The notes beneath the pieces are model-generated. The model was not told the DNA's origin. It saw only the letters and a program-made list of their open reading frames with translations, and did not search any database. This document shows, piece after piece, positions 10,263 to 19,478 of a DNA stretch of 64,000 nt; positions within the stretch are counted from its first letter, which is position 1, and each line of letters begins with the position of its first letter. The position numbers and the translations under genes were made by a program. This DNA comes from Clostridia bacterium (GTDB lineage: Bacteria; Bacillota; Clostridia; Oscillospirales; CAG-272), in assembly GCA_017483195.1 (NCBI GenBank), contig JAFULR010000008.1, positions 1 to 64,000 on the forward strand, read 5' to 3'.

Positions 10263-12893
10263 ATGGCAAAAAAGTATTGTTACCTCTTTACAGAAGGTAA
10301 TGCAAGCATGCGTGAGATCCTCGGCGGTAAGGGTGCGAACCTCGCAGAAATGACCAATATAGGTCTTCCCGTTCCCCAGGGCTTCACCATTTCCACAGAG
10401 GCTTGTACTCAGTATTATGAGGACGGCCGTCAGATCAACCCCGAAATTCAGGCTGAGATCTATGATTACATCGTAAAGATGGAAGCAGTTACAGGCAAGA
10501 AGTTCGGTGATCTTGAGAATCCCCTTCTCGTTTCCGTTCGTTCCGGTGCTCGCGCATCCATGCCCGGTATGATGGATACAATCCTTAACCTCGGTCTTAA
10601 CGAAGAGGTTGTTGAAGTTATGGCTAAGAAGTCCGGTAATGCTCGTTGGGCATACGACTGCTATAGAAGATTTATTCAAATGTACTCCGACGTAGTTATG
10701 GAAGTTGGTAAGAAGTACTTCGAAGAGCTCATCGATAAGATGAAGGAAGAAAAGGGCGTTAAGCTTGACGTTGAGCTTACTGCTGATGATCTTAAGGAGC
10801 TTGCAAATCAGTTCAAGGCTGAGTACAAGGCTAAGATCGGTACAGACTTCCCCTCCGATCCCAAGGAACAGCTCATGGGAGCAGTTAAGGCTGTATTCCG
10901 TTCTTGGGACAACCCCCGTGCAAACGTTTACCGTCGTGACAACGACATTCCCTACTCTTGGGGTACTGCTGTAAACGTACAGGCAATGGCATTCGGTAAC
11001 ATGGGTGAAGATTGCGGTACAGGTGTTGCATTTACTCGTGACCCTGCTACAGGTGAAAAGAAGCTTATGGGTGAGTTCCTTACAAATGCTCAGGGTGAGG
11101 ACGTTGTTGCAGGCGTTCGTACACCCATGCCCATCGCTGAAATGGCTAATAAGTTCCCCGCTGCATTCGAAGAGTTCGTAAAGGTTTGCGAAATCCTTGA
11201 GAACCACTACCACGATATGCAGGATATGGAATTCACAGTTGAAAACGAGAAGCTCTATATGCTTCAGACTCGTAACGGTAAGAGAACAGCTCAGGCTGCT
11301 CTTCAGATCGCCGTTGACCTTGTTAAAGAAGGACACAAGTCCAAGGAAGAGGCTGTTCTTATGATCGACCCCAGAAACCTTGATACACTTCTTCATCCCC
11401 AGTTCGATGCTAAGGCTCTTAAGTCTGCCACACCTATGGGCAGAGGCCTTGGTGCATCCCCCGGTGCAGCTTGCGGACAGGTAGTATTCTCTGCTGAGGA
11501 TGCTGAGGTTTGGCACAATGCAGGTAAGAAGGTTGTTCTTGTTCGTCTTGAAACATCTCCTGAGGACATCACAGGTATGAAGGCTGCTCAGGGTATCCTT
11601 ACAGTACGTGGCGGTATGACATCTCACGCAGCGGTTGTTGCTCGTGGTATGGGTAAGTGCTGCGTATCCGGTTGTGGTGATATCACAATGGATGAGGAAA
11701 ACAAGAAGTTCACACTTGCCGGCAAGACATACGTTGAAGGCGACTACATCTCTATCGACGGATCTACAGGTGCTATCTATGACGGCATTATTCCTACTGT
11801 TGACGCAGAAATCTCCGGTAACTTCGGTACAATCATGGGTTGGGCTGACGAGTTCCGTACACTTAAGGTTAGAACAAATGCTGATACACCTACAGATGCA
11901 AAGAAGGCTCGTGAGCTTGGCGCAGAAGGTATCGGTCTTTGCCGTACAGAGCATATGTTCTTCGAGGCAGACAGAATTGCTGCTTTCCGTGAAATGATCT
12001 GCTCTAACACAGCTGAAGAGAGAGAGGTTGCTCTTGCAAAGATTCTTCCCTACCAGCAGTCCGACTTCGAAAAGATCTACGAGGCTCTTGAAGGACATCC
12101 CGTTTGCATCAGATTCCTTGACCCTCCGCTCCATGAATTCGTACCCACAACTGAAGAAGACATCGCTCTTCTTGCTAACAGCCAGGGTAAGACAGTTGAA
12201 GAGATCAAGGCTATCATCGCTTCTCTCCATGAGTTCAACCCCATGATGGGTCACCGTGGATGCCGTCTCTCCGTAACATATCCTGAGATCGCAAAGATGC
12301 AGACAGCTGCGGTTATCCGCGCTGCAATCAACGTTCAGAAGAATCATCCCGATTGGAACGTAGTTCCCGAAATCATGATTCCTCTTGTAGGCGACGTTAA
12401 GGAGCTTAAGTACGTTAAGAGTGTAGTTGTAGCAACTGCTGATGCAGAGATCGCTGCTGCTGGTGTTGAGCTTCACTATGAGGTTGGTACAATGATCGAG
12501 ATCCCCAGAGCTTGTCTCACAGCTGACGAAATCGCTCAGAATGCAGACTTCTTCTGCTTCGGTACAAACGACCTTACACAGATGACATACGGCTTCTCTC
12601 GTGACGACGCAGGTAAGTTCCTCGGTGCTTACTACGATGCAAAGATCTTCGAGAACGATCCCTTCGCAAAGCTCGACCAGACAGGTGTTGGTAAGCTTAT
12701 GAATATGGCTGTTACACTCGGAAGATCCGCTAATGAGCATCTCCACGTAGGTATCTGCGGCGAGCACGGTGGCGACCCCACATCCGTAGAGTTCTGCCAT
12801 AGCATCGGTCTTGACTATGTATCTTGCTCACCCTTCCGTGTGCCGATCGCACGTCTTGCTGCTGCTCAGGCTGCTATTAAGGATAACAAGTAA
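10263..12893 (+). CDS. ppdK: Pyruvate, phosphate dikinase
   Basis: An 876-residue cytoplasmic PPDK, the usual length. It interconverts pyruvate + ATP + Pi and phosphoenolpyruvate + AMP + PPi, serving PPi-dependent glycolysis or gluconeogenesis in anaerobes. The ATP-grasp domain is N-terminal (GGKGANLAEM, SVRSGARASMPGMMDT). The central phosphohistidine domain has GGMTSHAAVVARGMGK with the catalytic His. The C-terminal PEP/pyruvate barrel has RTEHMF, MMGHRGCRL and FGTNDLTQ. Codon use is strongly biased, as expected for a very abundant enzyme, and GGAGGAATCAAA precedes the chosen ATG. A reading start 30 codons upstream lacks a ribosome site. The gene is monocistronic between its own promoter and terminator. 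Confidence 0.97.
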   Translation: MAKKYCYLFTEGNASMREILGGKGANLAEMTNIGLPVPQGFTISTEACTQYYEDGRQINPEIQAEIYDYIVKMEAVTGKKFGDLENPLLVSVRSGARASMPGMMDTILNLGLNEEVVEVMAKKSGNARWAYDCYRRFIQMYSDVVMEVGKKYFEELIDKMKEEKGVKLDVELTADDLKELANQFKAEYKAKIGTDFPSDPKEQLMGAVKAVFRSWDNPRANVYRRDNDIPYSWGTAVNVQAMAFGNMGEDCGTGVAFTRDPATGEKKLMGEFLTNAQGEDVVAGVRTPMPIAEMANKFPAAFEEFVKVCEILENHYHDMQDMEFTVENEKLYMLQTRNGKRTAQAALQIAVDLVKEGHKSKEEAVLMIDPRNLDTLLHPQFDAKALKSATPMGRGLGASPGAACGQVVFSAEDAEVWHNAGKKVVLVRLETSPEDITGMKAAQGILTVRGGMTSHAAVVARGMGKCCVSGCGDITMDEENKKFTLAGKTYVEGDYISIDGSTGAIYDGIIPTVDAEISGNFGTIMGWADEFRTLKVRTNADTPTDAKKARELGAEGIGLCRTEHMFFEADRIAAFREMICSNTAEEREVALAKILPYQQSDFEKIYEALEGHPVCIRFLDPPLHEFVPTTEEDIALLANSQGKTVEEIKAIIASLHEFNPMMGHRGCRLSVTYPEIAKMQTAAVIRAAINVQKNHPDWNVVPEIMIPLVGDVKELKYVKSVVVATADAEIAAAGVELHYEVGTMIEIPRACLTADEIAQNADFFCFGTNDLTQMTYGFSRDDAGKFLGAYYDAKIFENDPFAKLDQTGVGKLMNMAVTLGRSANEHLHVGICGEHGGDPTSVEFCHSIGLDYVSCSPFRVPIARLAAAQAAIKDNK

Positions 12894-12912
12894 TTAATTA
12901 CAAATAAAAATT

Positions 12913-12944
12913 GCCCTCGCGGTTTTCCGCGAGGGCTTTTGTTT
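12913..12944 (+). terminator. Rho-independent terminator of ppdK
   Basis: GCCCTCGCGG and CCGCGAGGGC form a perfect 10-bp GC-rich stem with a TTTT loop, followed by TTTTGTTT. It just overlaps the end of the converging CPBP gene. Confidence 0.92.
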
Positions 12945-13692
12945 ATACAAATAATATCCAAATCAATTTTGAAACGATATGCACTCCTCCGTGCGCAAGC
13001 ATAGCGTAATGTATTCCGTATTTTCTATATAGCCTGCCGAACAACAAACCAAAGCCGCCGTTCATCAAGAAGCATCGTATAAGTATCATAGGAGTAATAC
13101 CGATCGAGGTTGCAGTTCCCGGAATATGAGCTGCAGCGAAAAGCAGAGCTGCTATAATATTAGCTATTACAAGTATTGTGTTATTCATCTCTTCCTTTTT
13201 AGCGATCCTTTGAATTATGAATGCTATCAAGGACATAAAAAACAACCGCAGCATTACCTCTTCAATAACCGCGCCGTAAGTAACGGATGCAATAATATAT
13301 TCGAAGGTTGGCTTTATCGCATAGCTATCCTTTATTACTGCCGAGAATTCACCAAATATCAGCAGATCAAGCAGAATAAATGCTGCGCCGCCCACAAGGG
13401 TCACTAAAGCTAATTCAATATTTCCCTTTTTACAAAACGTTACCTTGCGCCAAAGTCCGATCTTTCTTGCAAGGATTTTTCCTATAATACCTAAAATAAA
13501 AGCATAACTAAGAGATTGGATAGTTGTTATAATAATCAGAACATCAATACTTCCTACCTGTGCCAAAACCTCTTCAATCATCTCATCGGAAAGGATTTGA
13601 ACTGAATACAGCGCTGTAAAATAGCCGCCGATAAGACCGAAAACGGTAAGAAAAATGAGATATTTAAGATTACTCTTTATTAGTTCCTTCAT
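12943..13692 (-). CDS. CPBP-family (CAAX-like) intramembrane metalloprotease
   Basis: About 249 residues with six to seven hydrophobic segments and the CPBP/Abi signature: EEVMLRLFF (the Glu-Glu-x3-Arg motif), AAHIPG, and a final HGGVHIVSKLIW. The family includes prenyl-protein proteases in eukaryotes and, in bacteria, bacteriocin self-immunity and toxin-processing proteins. The start at 13692 has AAAGGA nine bases before it, better than an ATG six codons upstream; either start overlaps the end of sdpI. As third gene after sdpR and sdpI, it is likely part of the same regulated immunity or stress cassette, which is inference. Confidence 0.85.
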   Translation of the reverse strand: MKELIKSNLKYLIFLTVFGLIGGYFTALYSVQILSDEMIEEVLAQVGSIDVLIIITTIQSLSYAFILGIIGKILARKIGLWRKVTFCKKGNIELALVTLVGGAAFILLDLLIFGEFSAVIKDSYAIKPTFEYIIASVTYGAVIEEVMLRLFFMSLIAFIIQRIAKKEEMNNTILVIANIIAALLFAAAHIPGTATSIGITPMILIRCFLMNGGFGLLFGRLYRKYGIHYAMLAHGGVHIVSKLIWILFV

Positions 13693-14380
13693 TCTCTTTT
13701 TTCCTTTCATCTCTATAAACGAAATATGCGTAGATCAAAACCACAAGTAATGAAAGAGTAACCGAAGCTAACATAATAATGGGTGATGCCAAGCCTTTAA
13801 ATAATAACGCTCCAATTATTGTAATTACACCGGCAATCATCATCACATAGCTTGCAAATTTATTTGATCTTATCCAAGTATTTTCATTATACAACGTCCA
13901 AGGAAAGCGGAAACCAATGGTACTGTTTCTTCTTGTCTTGGGCATATAGTTTCCCATAATTATAAATACTAAGCCCATTACGATCGACACTGCTCTAATC
14001 ACGTCAAATTCAGGCAGATCCTTTTCGGGATACACCTGAGAATAAGATGTATAAAGAGTAATAATATTCATCACGAGGAATAAAAGAGACATTACCCAAT
14101 CCGTAATATTAAGCACCTTAACGTTGGATGAAATCTCAGCCTTTGCTTTTTCATCAGTAACAGAGGAAGCTTTTTTAACATAAAACCTCGAAATAAATTC
14201 AAACATAATCATAGTAATAATTGCCATAACCGGTAATACGAGCATTTCATATTTTGAGCCCCATCTGTCCGCGATGCCGTTAATGTCAAAGTGTACGGGG
14301 ATCGTGTCGGGAAAAATAAAAAGCATTAATACCGTTGACAAAAGAGTTATAGCTGCTAAAATCCACTTAATTATTTTCAT
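13670..14380 (-). CDS. sdpI: SdpI-family membrane protein (DUF1648 plus SdpI domain)
   Basis: A 236-residue integral membrane protein. The N-terminal DUF1648 domain has the pattern P-VHFDINGIADRWGSK (about residues 28-44). The SdpI domain follows with NYMPKTRRNSTIGFRFPWTL at about 142-161, the family hallmark. Six membrane segments can be seen. In Bacillus subtilis SdpI gives immunity to the cannibalism toxin SDP and sequesters SdpR at the membrane when toxin is sensed. No sdpABC toxin genes are in this window. The start shares an ATGA overlap with the sdpR stop. Confidence 0.88.
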   Translation of the reverse strand: MKIIKWILAAITLLSTVLMLFIFPDTIPVHFDINGIADRWGSKYEMLVLPVMAIITMIMFEFISRFYVKKASSVTDEKAKAEISSNVKVLNITDWVMSLLFLVMNIITLYTSYSQVYPEKDLPEFDVIRAVSIVMGLVFIIMGNYMPKTRRNSTIGFRFPWTLYNENTWIRSNKFASYVMMIAGVITIIGALLFKGLASPIIMLASVTLSLLVVLIYAYFVYRDERKKENEGTNKE

Positions 14381-14646
14381 TTCTTGTTACCTCCAAACTG
14401 TTGAATCCATAGGATCAATTCCTGAAAAACAGTTGCATTGATCTCATAGTAAATAAAATTCTTGTGCTTATATTCCATCACAAGATCTGCTCCCTTTAAG
14501 AGCTTTAAATGGTACGAAAGCGCAGCAGGTGTGATCTGCAATGCTTCTGCGATCTCGCCGGCGCTCATTCTGCCACCTTTAAGCATAACGAGTATCTCTC
14601 TTCTCTGATCGTCGGCAAGAACCTTAAAGATGTTGTTTTCTCCCAT
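14377..14646 (-). CDS. sdpR: ArsR-type autorepressor, SdpR-like
   Basis: An 89-residue winged-helix ArsR/SmtB protein: FKVLADDQRREILVML at the start, recognition helix region ITPAALSYHLKLLKGADLV, and a C-terminal FIYYEIN wing and dimer helix. It has no metal-binding CxC motif, so it is not a metal sensor of the classic type. Pairing with sdpI by an ATGA overlap defines it as SdpR-like. GGAGGA precedes the start. Two palindromic repeats flank its promoter and are probable autorepression sites. Confidence 0.88.
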   Translation of the reverse strand: MGENNIFKVLADDQRREILVMLKGGRMSAGEIAEALQITPAALSYHLKLLKGADLVMEYKHKNFIYYEINATVFQELILWIQQFGGNKK

Positions 14647-14654
14647 ATTTCCTC

Positions 14655-14678
14655 CTATTTCAAATATTATTTAAATAT
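14655..14678. promoter_or_regulatory. Candidate SdpR operator 1 (downstream of -10)
   Basis: Begins CTATTTCAAA and ends TTTAAATA, sharing the outer arms and the 9-4-9 spacing of the second site at 14711-14734. It covers the space between the -10 box and the sdpR ribosome site, a natural repression position. It is less symmetric than site 2. Confidence 0.5.
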
Positions 14679-14707
14679 ATTATAGCACGTGATACGCAGC
14701 TTGTCAA
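14679..14707 (-). promoter_or_regulatory. sdpR: Consensus sigma-A promoter of sdpR-sdpI-CPBP
   Basis: On the minus strand, TTGACA (14702-14707), a 17-bp spacer and TATAAT (14679-14684), 32 bp before the sdpR start. Confidence 0.8.
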
Positions 14708-14710
14708 GTA

Positions 14711-14734
14711 CTATTTCAAAATATTTTTAAATAG
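14711..14734. promoter_or_regulatory. Candidate SdpR operator 2 (upstream of -35)
   Basis: A 24-bp near-perfect palindrome (22 of 24 bases symmetric) starting CTATTTCAAA and ending TTTAAATAG, just upstream of the -35 box of sdpR. Its left half exactly repeats the left half of site 1. Confidence 0.55.
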
Positions 14735-14790
14735 CATTAAAATCATATGTATGTATTAGATTTTTGTGAATTATCACCAATGTATTGTAG

Positions 14791-14820
14791 TTGACAATCA
14801 AACTTTATGTATGATATAAT
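14791..14820 (+). promoter_or_regulatory. Sigma-A promoter of the transporter-flavoprotein operon
   Basis: TTGACA (14791-14796) and TATAAT (14815-14820) with an 18-bp spacer and a TG extension at 14812-14813, 47 bp before the start codon. Confidence 0.8.
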
Positions 14821-14867
14821 TAATGTGTTTATGAAAATAAACAAATTATGACAAAGGAGACAAAATT

Positions 14868-16250
14868 ATGTCTAGAAAAAAGCTCTCCGCCTGGACCAAA
14901 TTAAAATATGGCGTTGGCGATTTCGGTATGGCTGTTGTTACGGCTATTCTTCAATTCGGTCAGAATAAGTATTATACTGACACTGCACTTATTGACCCGT
15001 GGGTTATCGGTCTTGCTATGCTCATCGGTAAAATCACCTGGGACTTAGCCAATGACGTTCTTTTCGGCTATCTTGAAGATAAAACAAAGTCAAGATGGGG
15101 TAAGCGTCGTCCTTATCTTATTTTCGGTGCTGCACCCTTTGCCCTCTTCTTCTGGATAATGTTTTCACTTCCTGTTTCTCAGGGTAATAAGGTATTTGAT
15201 TTCTTTTTAATTATCATCACGTTTATTGTTTTTGATACATTCCATACACTCACTAACACTGCATACTCAGCTATGACAGCAGAGATCACTGATGACTATG
15301 ATGAAAGAACATCTCTTACTACATACAGAATGGTGTTTAGTGTTATCGGATATCTTGTAGGTGCTGCTACATCTTTGATGCTCCCCGCTATGGTTGCCGA
15401 TATGTTCTCATTGACAATTCAGCAAGGTTGGAGCTACGTTTCGTTGGTAGTTGGTATTCTTGCCGGAATCGCTATTCTCATTCCCGGTCTTTTCCTTAAA
15501 TATACTCCCGCGGTTGAGGATAAGCCCCCTAAGATGCCCCCATTCAAGGCTATTCTTACTACACTTAAAAACAAACCATTTATAAGTTATCTCATAGTAA
15601 CGATGATAATGAGCGTTAGCTTTACTATGGTAACAAGTATGCTTGGTTACTATATTGACTCATATCTGAAGATAGAAGGCATTATGGGTACGCTTATTAT
15701 GATCGCTATGCTTGTTGTACTTGGTCTTTTCCTTGTTCCTTGCGGTATTATCTCAAATAAGATCGGTAAGGCAAAAACTTACGCGCTCGGTCTTACTATA
15801 GCTTCTGCCGCTCTTATCGGAGTATTCTTCTTGCCCGCAGACTGTGGAATCTGGATATATATTCTTGCTGCTATAGCAGGTATGGGCTTCTCTGCTCAGT
15901 GGGTTTGCCCACACTCGATGATTCCCGACGTTATCGAATACGATGAGCTCATGACAGGCGAGCGCCGCGAGGGAGTTTATTACGGTATGCAGGCTACTGC
16001 TACCAAGGTTACTGCTGCATTGGCATCCCTTATTACGAACTGGGTATTGGGATTTGCTAAATATGATGCAAAATTGGGCCTCCAGAACCAGCCTGAGAGC
16101 GCTCAGCTTGCAATAAGAATTCTTTTCGCGCTCGTTCCCGCAATATTCCTCCTTATATGTGTTCCCTTGCTTATAAAATATCCCATTACAAAGCAGTCAC
16201 ACGCAGAAGTTCTTAAACAGCTTGAAGAAAGAAGAAAACTGCAAAAATGA
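14868..16250 (+). CDS. GPH-family (MFS_2, MelB-like) cation symporter
   Basis: A 460-residue, roughly 12-helix transporter of the glycoside-pentoside-hexuronide:cation symporter family. Hallmarks are GVGDFG near the N-terminus, the cytosolic loop 2-3 motif GYLEDKTKSRWGKRRPY, and the late loop PHSMIPDVIEYDE followed by GERREGVYYG. Most characterised members import glycosides, pentoses or hexuronides with Na+ or H+, but the substrate cannot be assigned from sequence. CAAAGGAG lies upstream of the ATG. Its stop overlaps the start of the FAD oxidoreductase by ATGA. This is an unusual partner, since GPH transporters normally sit beside glycoside hydrolases. Confidence 0.9.
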   Translation: MSRKKLSAWTKLKYGVGDFGMAVVTAILQFGQNKYYTDTALIDPWVIGLAMLIGKITWDLANDVLFGYLEDKTKSRWGKRRPYLIFGAAPFALFFWIMFSLPVSQGNKVFDFFLIIITFIVFDTFHTLTNTAYSAMTAEITDDYDERTSLTTYRMVFSVIGYLVGAATSLMLPAMVADMFSLTIQQGWSYVSLVVGILAGIAILIPGLFLKYTPAVEDKPPKMPPFKAILTTLKNKPFISYLIVTMIMSVSFTMVTSMLGYYIDSYLKIEGIMGTLIMIAMLVVLGLFLVPCGIISNKIGKAKTYALGLTIASAALIGVFFLPADCGIWIYILAAIAGMGFSAQWVCPHSMIPDVIEYDELMTGERREGVYYGMQATATKVTAALASLITNWVLGFAKYDAKLGLQNQPESAQLAIRILFALVPAIFLLICVPLLIKYPITKQSHAEVLKQLEERRKLQK

Positions 16251-17746
16251 AAATTACGATTATCGGAGCAGGTCTCGGAGGCTTAACCTTTGGCGCTTTA
16301 GCAGCCAAGGATGGGCACGAGGTTTGCATATATGAAAAAAATCATGCTCCGGGTGGCGTAGTTGCCCTCCTTGAGCATGAAGGATATAAGTTTGAACAAG
16401 GTCCTCTTCTTATTGGAGATATGCTTGAGGAAGAATCAATTTATGAGTTTCTTAAGGGCTTAGGTATTACTCTCCAAACAGTTCGCGCCGATAGAGATAT
16501 TATTATGCCCGACTATGATATGGTAACGCCCAAAGAATATAGCGGACCATATTGGCGACGCGAAAGACTAAAAGAGCTTTTCCCGGAGGAAAAAAACAAT
16601 ATTGATCGATACTATAAGTTTTACGACGATGTAATGCATCTCAGATATTTGTCCACCCTTCCTCAGACAGCAATTAACAAAATTAAACTTGCTCTTGCAT
16701 TTCTTAAAATTAAGAAATATGCTAATATGAATGCCGATGAATTGACAAAGCACTTCTTTAAGAGTGAAAAGATCAGAACCCTTTACACCGGTATTCTTGC
16801 AGATTTCTGTGCTGATCCTTCTGAATCTCAAGGCTTGGCGGTTGTATTCACCAACTTTGAAACTGCTTTTGATAAACGTATCCCCTTATATAAGAATGGA
16901 AAAAAATATTATCCCGGTTATTGCTATATCAAGGGCGGATGCCAAAAGCTCCCCGAAGCATTGGCAGATTATATCGTTTCAAAAGGTGGAAAAATTCATT
17001 ATAATACTATCGTTGACAAAGTGATTGTTGAAAACAAGGCGGTTAAAGCTATACGTCTTGAGAACGGCGAAATCATTAACTCTGACATGGTAGTTGGATG
17101 CGGCTCAGGCAAGGATTTCTTCTTTGACACTGTCGGAGCTGAGCATCTTGATGAAAATTACCTTAACATATTGAATACCTTCAAACCAATGGAGGCTGTA
17201 TTTATGCTCCATCTCGGTGTTGATATTGATCCTATGAACTATATGCGCTCTGCTCTTTCCTATTGCTACGGTATGTATGATCTTCATGAAGCAACAGTTA
17301 AGCTTAGAACGGGTGTTTATCACGAGGGCTATGACGGATACCTTTTGTTTGTACCGTCACACCACGCTCCTGAATTTGCGCCCGAAGGTAAGCATTGTCT
17401 TACTATCTATACGGTTGCACCTGACACCCTGAAGGATGGGGATTGGGAAAGTAAGAAGGAGGAATATGCTAAAACGCTTATTTCACTTGCAGAAAAGCAG
17501 ATCCCCGAGCTTTCTAAGCATATAACTACAATGAAAATCATGACAGCTAAAGAATATCGCGAATATACGCATATGAGCAAATGTTCATTTGGTGGTGTAG
17601 TTCCGATCTGGAATCAGCAAAATCCAACTCATATCACTCCGGTAAAACACCTTATATTTGTAGGTCAACAGAGTGAAAATGCAGGAGGACTCGGAAACGT
17701 CATTATGGGTGCTAAATCTGCCTACGAAAAAGCTTTTAATAACTAA
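16247..17746 (+). CDS. CrtI-like NAD(P)/FAD-dependent oxidoreductase
   Basis: A 499-residue flavoprotein of the phytoene-desaturase/amine-oxidase superfamily. A Rossmann FAD-binding motif opens it (IIGAGLGGLTFGALA, then YEKNHAPGG at about residues 29-37). A second nucleotide-contact region is NSDMVVGCGSG. The C-terminal FAD motif is FVGQQSENAGGLGNVIMGAKSAYE. No carotenoid genes lie nearby, so a desaturase or isomerase role on carotenoids is not supported. Four-base overlap with the transporter gene suggests translational coupling, and its substrate may be what the transporter carries (inference). A terminator follows at once. Confidence 0.85.
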   Translation: MKITIIGAGLGGLTFGALAAKDGHEVCIYEKNHAPGGVVALLEHEGYKFEQGPLLIGDMLEEESIYEFLKGLGITLQTVRADRDIIMPDYDMVTPKEYSGPYWRRERLKELFPEEKNNIDRYYKFYDDVMHLRYLSTLPQTAINKIKLALAFLKIKKYANMNADELTKHFFKSEKIRTLYTGILADFCADPSESQGLAVVFTNFETAFDKRIPLYKNGKKYYPGYCYIKGGCQKLPEALADYIVSKGGKIHYNTIVDKVIVENKAVKAIRLENGEIINSDMVVGCGSGKDFFFDTVGAEHLDENYLNILNTFKPMEAVFMLHLGVDIDPMNYMRSALSYCYGMYDLHEATVKLRTGVYHEGYDGYLLFVPSHHAPEFAPEGKHCLTIYTVAPDTLKDGDWESKKEEYAKTLISLAEKQIPELSKHITTMKIMTAKEYREYTHMSKCSFGGVVPIWNQQNPTHITPVKHLIFVGQQSENAGGLGNVIMGAKSAYEKAFNN

Positions 17747-17753
17747 AAAAATA

Positions 17754-17783
17754 AACCCTGTGGAAGATCCACAGGGTTATTTT
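17754..17783. terminator. Bidirectional terminator between the flavoprotein gene and tsf
   Basis: AACCCTGTGGA pairs with TCCACAGGGTT (11 bp, 3-base loop), with T-rich flanks in both directions. Confidence 0.9.
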
Positions 17784-17792
17784 TAGGATTGA

Positions 17793-18719
17793 TTATTTGT
17801 TTGTAAGCTTAGCGATCTCTTCAGCGAAGTTCTCTTCCTTCTTCTGAATGCCTTCGCCCTTTTCGAATCTGCAGTAGCCTGTTACAGTGATCTTACCGCC
17901 AAATTCCTTAGCGCACTGCTCTACGTACTTGGAAACCTTCAAGGAATCTTCCTTAACGTAAGCCTGCTCAAGCAAGCAGTTGTTATCATAGAACTTACCG
18001 ATTCTACCGAGAACCATCTTCTCAATGATCTGAGCGGGCTTCTTGGAGTTAACGGGATCGTTTGCGATCTGAGCCATAAGGATTGCCTTTTCCTCTTCGA
18101 TTACGGAAGCGGGAACGGACTCCTTATTAAGGTATGCAACGGGATATGCACCAACCTGAAGGGCAATGTTCTTAGCGAACTCTGCAAATCCGGGGTGGTT
18201 TACAGCTGCTTCATCAGCGTCAAAGGAAACGATAACACCGATAGAGCCAAGACCGTGAATGTATGTGCTTGTTGTGCCCTCAACGATAACGAAGCGGCGA
18301 ACATCAAGCTTTTCACCGATCATAGCGATCTTTTCAACGAGAGAATCCTTAACAAGAGTTTCAGTACCGTCAAAGTTTGTGTTAAGAAGTGCCTCAAGAT
18401 CAGCGGGCTTGTTAGCGATGATTGTTCTGAGAAGACCCTTAACGAATTCCTTAAATGTATCGTTCTTAGCAACGAAGTCTGTTTCGGAGTTAACCTCAAC
18501 CATAGCTGTTACATTGCCAACAGTCATAATATCAACGATACCCTCAGCAGCGATTCTGCTTTCCTTCTTTGCAGCAGTAGCAAGACCCTTTTCACGAAGA
18601 AGCTTAACTGCCTTCTCGATGTCGCCTTCAGCCTCAACAAGAGCCTTCTTGCAGTCCATCATACCAAGTCCTGTTTTTGCGCGCAAAGCCGCAACGTCTT
18701 TTGCTGTAATATTAGCCAT
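17793..18719 (-). CDS. tsf: Translation elongation factor Ts
   Basis: A 308-residue EF-Ts, the nucleotide exchange factor that reloads EF-Tu with GTP. It begins with the N-terminal UBA-like domain containing LRAKTGLGMMDCKKAL, followed by the core subdomains with VEVNSETDFVAKN at about residues 75-87. Length and start are standard, and GAGG precedes the ATG. It follows rpsB by 24 bp in the usual bacterial pair; pyrH and frr, often next, are not here. Codon bias is strong. Confidence 0.97.
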   Translation of the reverse strand: MANITAKDVAALRAKTGLGMMDCKKALVEAEGDIEKAVKLLREKGLATAAKKESRIAAEGIVDIMTVGNVTAMVEVNSETDFVAKNDTFKEFVKGLLRTIIANKPADLEALLNTNFDGTETLVKDSLVEKIAMIGEKLDVRRFVIVEGTTSTYIHGLGSIGVIVSFDADEAAVNHPGFAEFAKNIALQVGAYPVAYLNKESVPASVIEEEKAILMAQIANDPVNSKKPAQIIEKMVLGRIGKFYDNNCLLEQAYVKEDSLKVSKYVEQCAKEFGGKITVTGYCRFEKGEGIQKKEENFAEEIAKLTNK

Positions 18720-18743
18720 TATTTTGTCCTCACTTATTTAAAA

Positions 18744-19478
18744 TTATTCTGCAACTTCTTCAGCTACTGTCTCTGTTGTTTCAGCAACAGTCTGCTCGCC
18801 CTGTCTGCCTTCGATAACTGCATCTGCAATTACAGAGGAGATAAGCTTGATAGCGCGGATAGCGTCATCGTTACCGGGGATTACGTAGTCTGCATCGTCG
18901 GGATCACAGTTTGTGTCAACGATAGCAACAACGGGAATACCGAGCTTCTTAGCTTCGAGAACTGCATTTCTTTCCTTCTTGGGGTCAACGATGAAAATAG
19001 CGGAAGGAAGTGTATCCATATCCTTAATACCACCGTAGCTCTTTTCAAGGTCGAAGATCTCTTTCTGCTTCATAGCAGCTTCCTTCTTGGGAAGAAGATC
19101 AAATGTGCCGTCCTCCTGCATCTTTGTAAGAGCGTTGAGACGAGCGATGGACTTCTTAATAGTCTTGTGGTTTGTGAGCATACCACCGGGCCAACGAACG
19201 TTTACATAGTACATACCGCAACGAGCTGCCTCTTCCTTGATAGCATCTGTTGCCTGCTTCTTTGTACCAACGAAAAGAACGTTTCCGCCTTCAGCTGCTA
19301 CGTCACGGATGAACATATACGCCTCTTCAAACTTCTTAACTGTCTTCTGAAGGTCGATGATGTAGATACCGTTTCTTTCTGTGAAGATGTACTCACTCAT
19401 CTTGGGGTTCCATCTTCTTGTGTGATGTCCGAAATGGACGCCAGCTTCGAGAAGCTGCTTAATTGAAATAATTGACAT
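18744..19478 (-). CDS. rpsB: 30S ribosomal protein S2
   Basis: A 244-residue S2 protein that joins the 30S subunit late and helps bind S1 or mRNA. The conserved start is [23 protein letters not shown], followed by [17 protein letters not shown] and RWPGGMLTN. The annotated start at 19478 has AAGGAGG ten bases before it; a longer reading 15 codons upstream would include the ribosome site itself and is rejected. The C-terminal tail is Glu/Val/Thr-rich. Confidence 0.97.
   Translation of the reverse strand: MSIISIKQLLEAGVHFGHHTRRWNPKMSEYIFTERNGIYIIDLQKTVKKFEEAYMFIRDVAAEGGNVLFVGTKKQATDAIKEEAARCGMYYVNVRWPGGMLTNHKTIKKSIARLNALTKMQEDGTFDLLPKKEAAMKQKEIFDLEKSYGGIKDMDTLPSAIFIVDPKKERNAVLEAKKLGIPVVAIVDTNCDPDDADYVIPGNDDAIRAIKLISSVIADAVIEGRQGEQTVAETTETVAEEVAE

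Noticed and set aside
10257-12800. An open frame of 847 codons on the minus strand opposite ppdK
   Set aside because: It is a by-product of the strong codon bias of ppdK. The peptide is Cys-, Ser- and Leu-rich without domains, and there is no ribosome site or promoter for it.
18195-19466. An open frame of 423 codons on the plus strand opposite tsf and rpsB
   Set aside because: Mirror of two highly expressed genes, spans both, and has no ribosome site.
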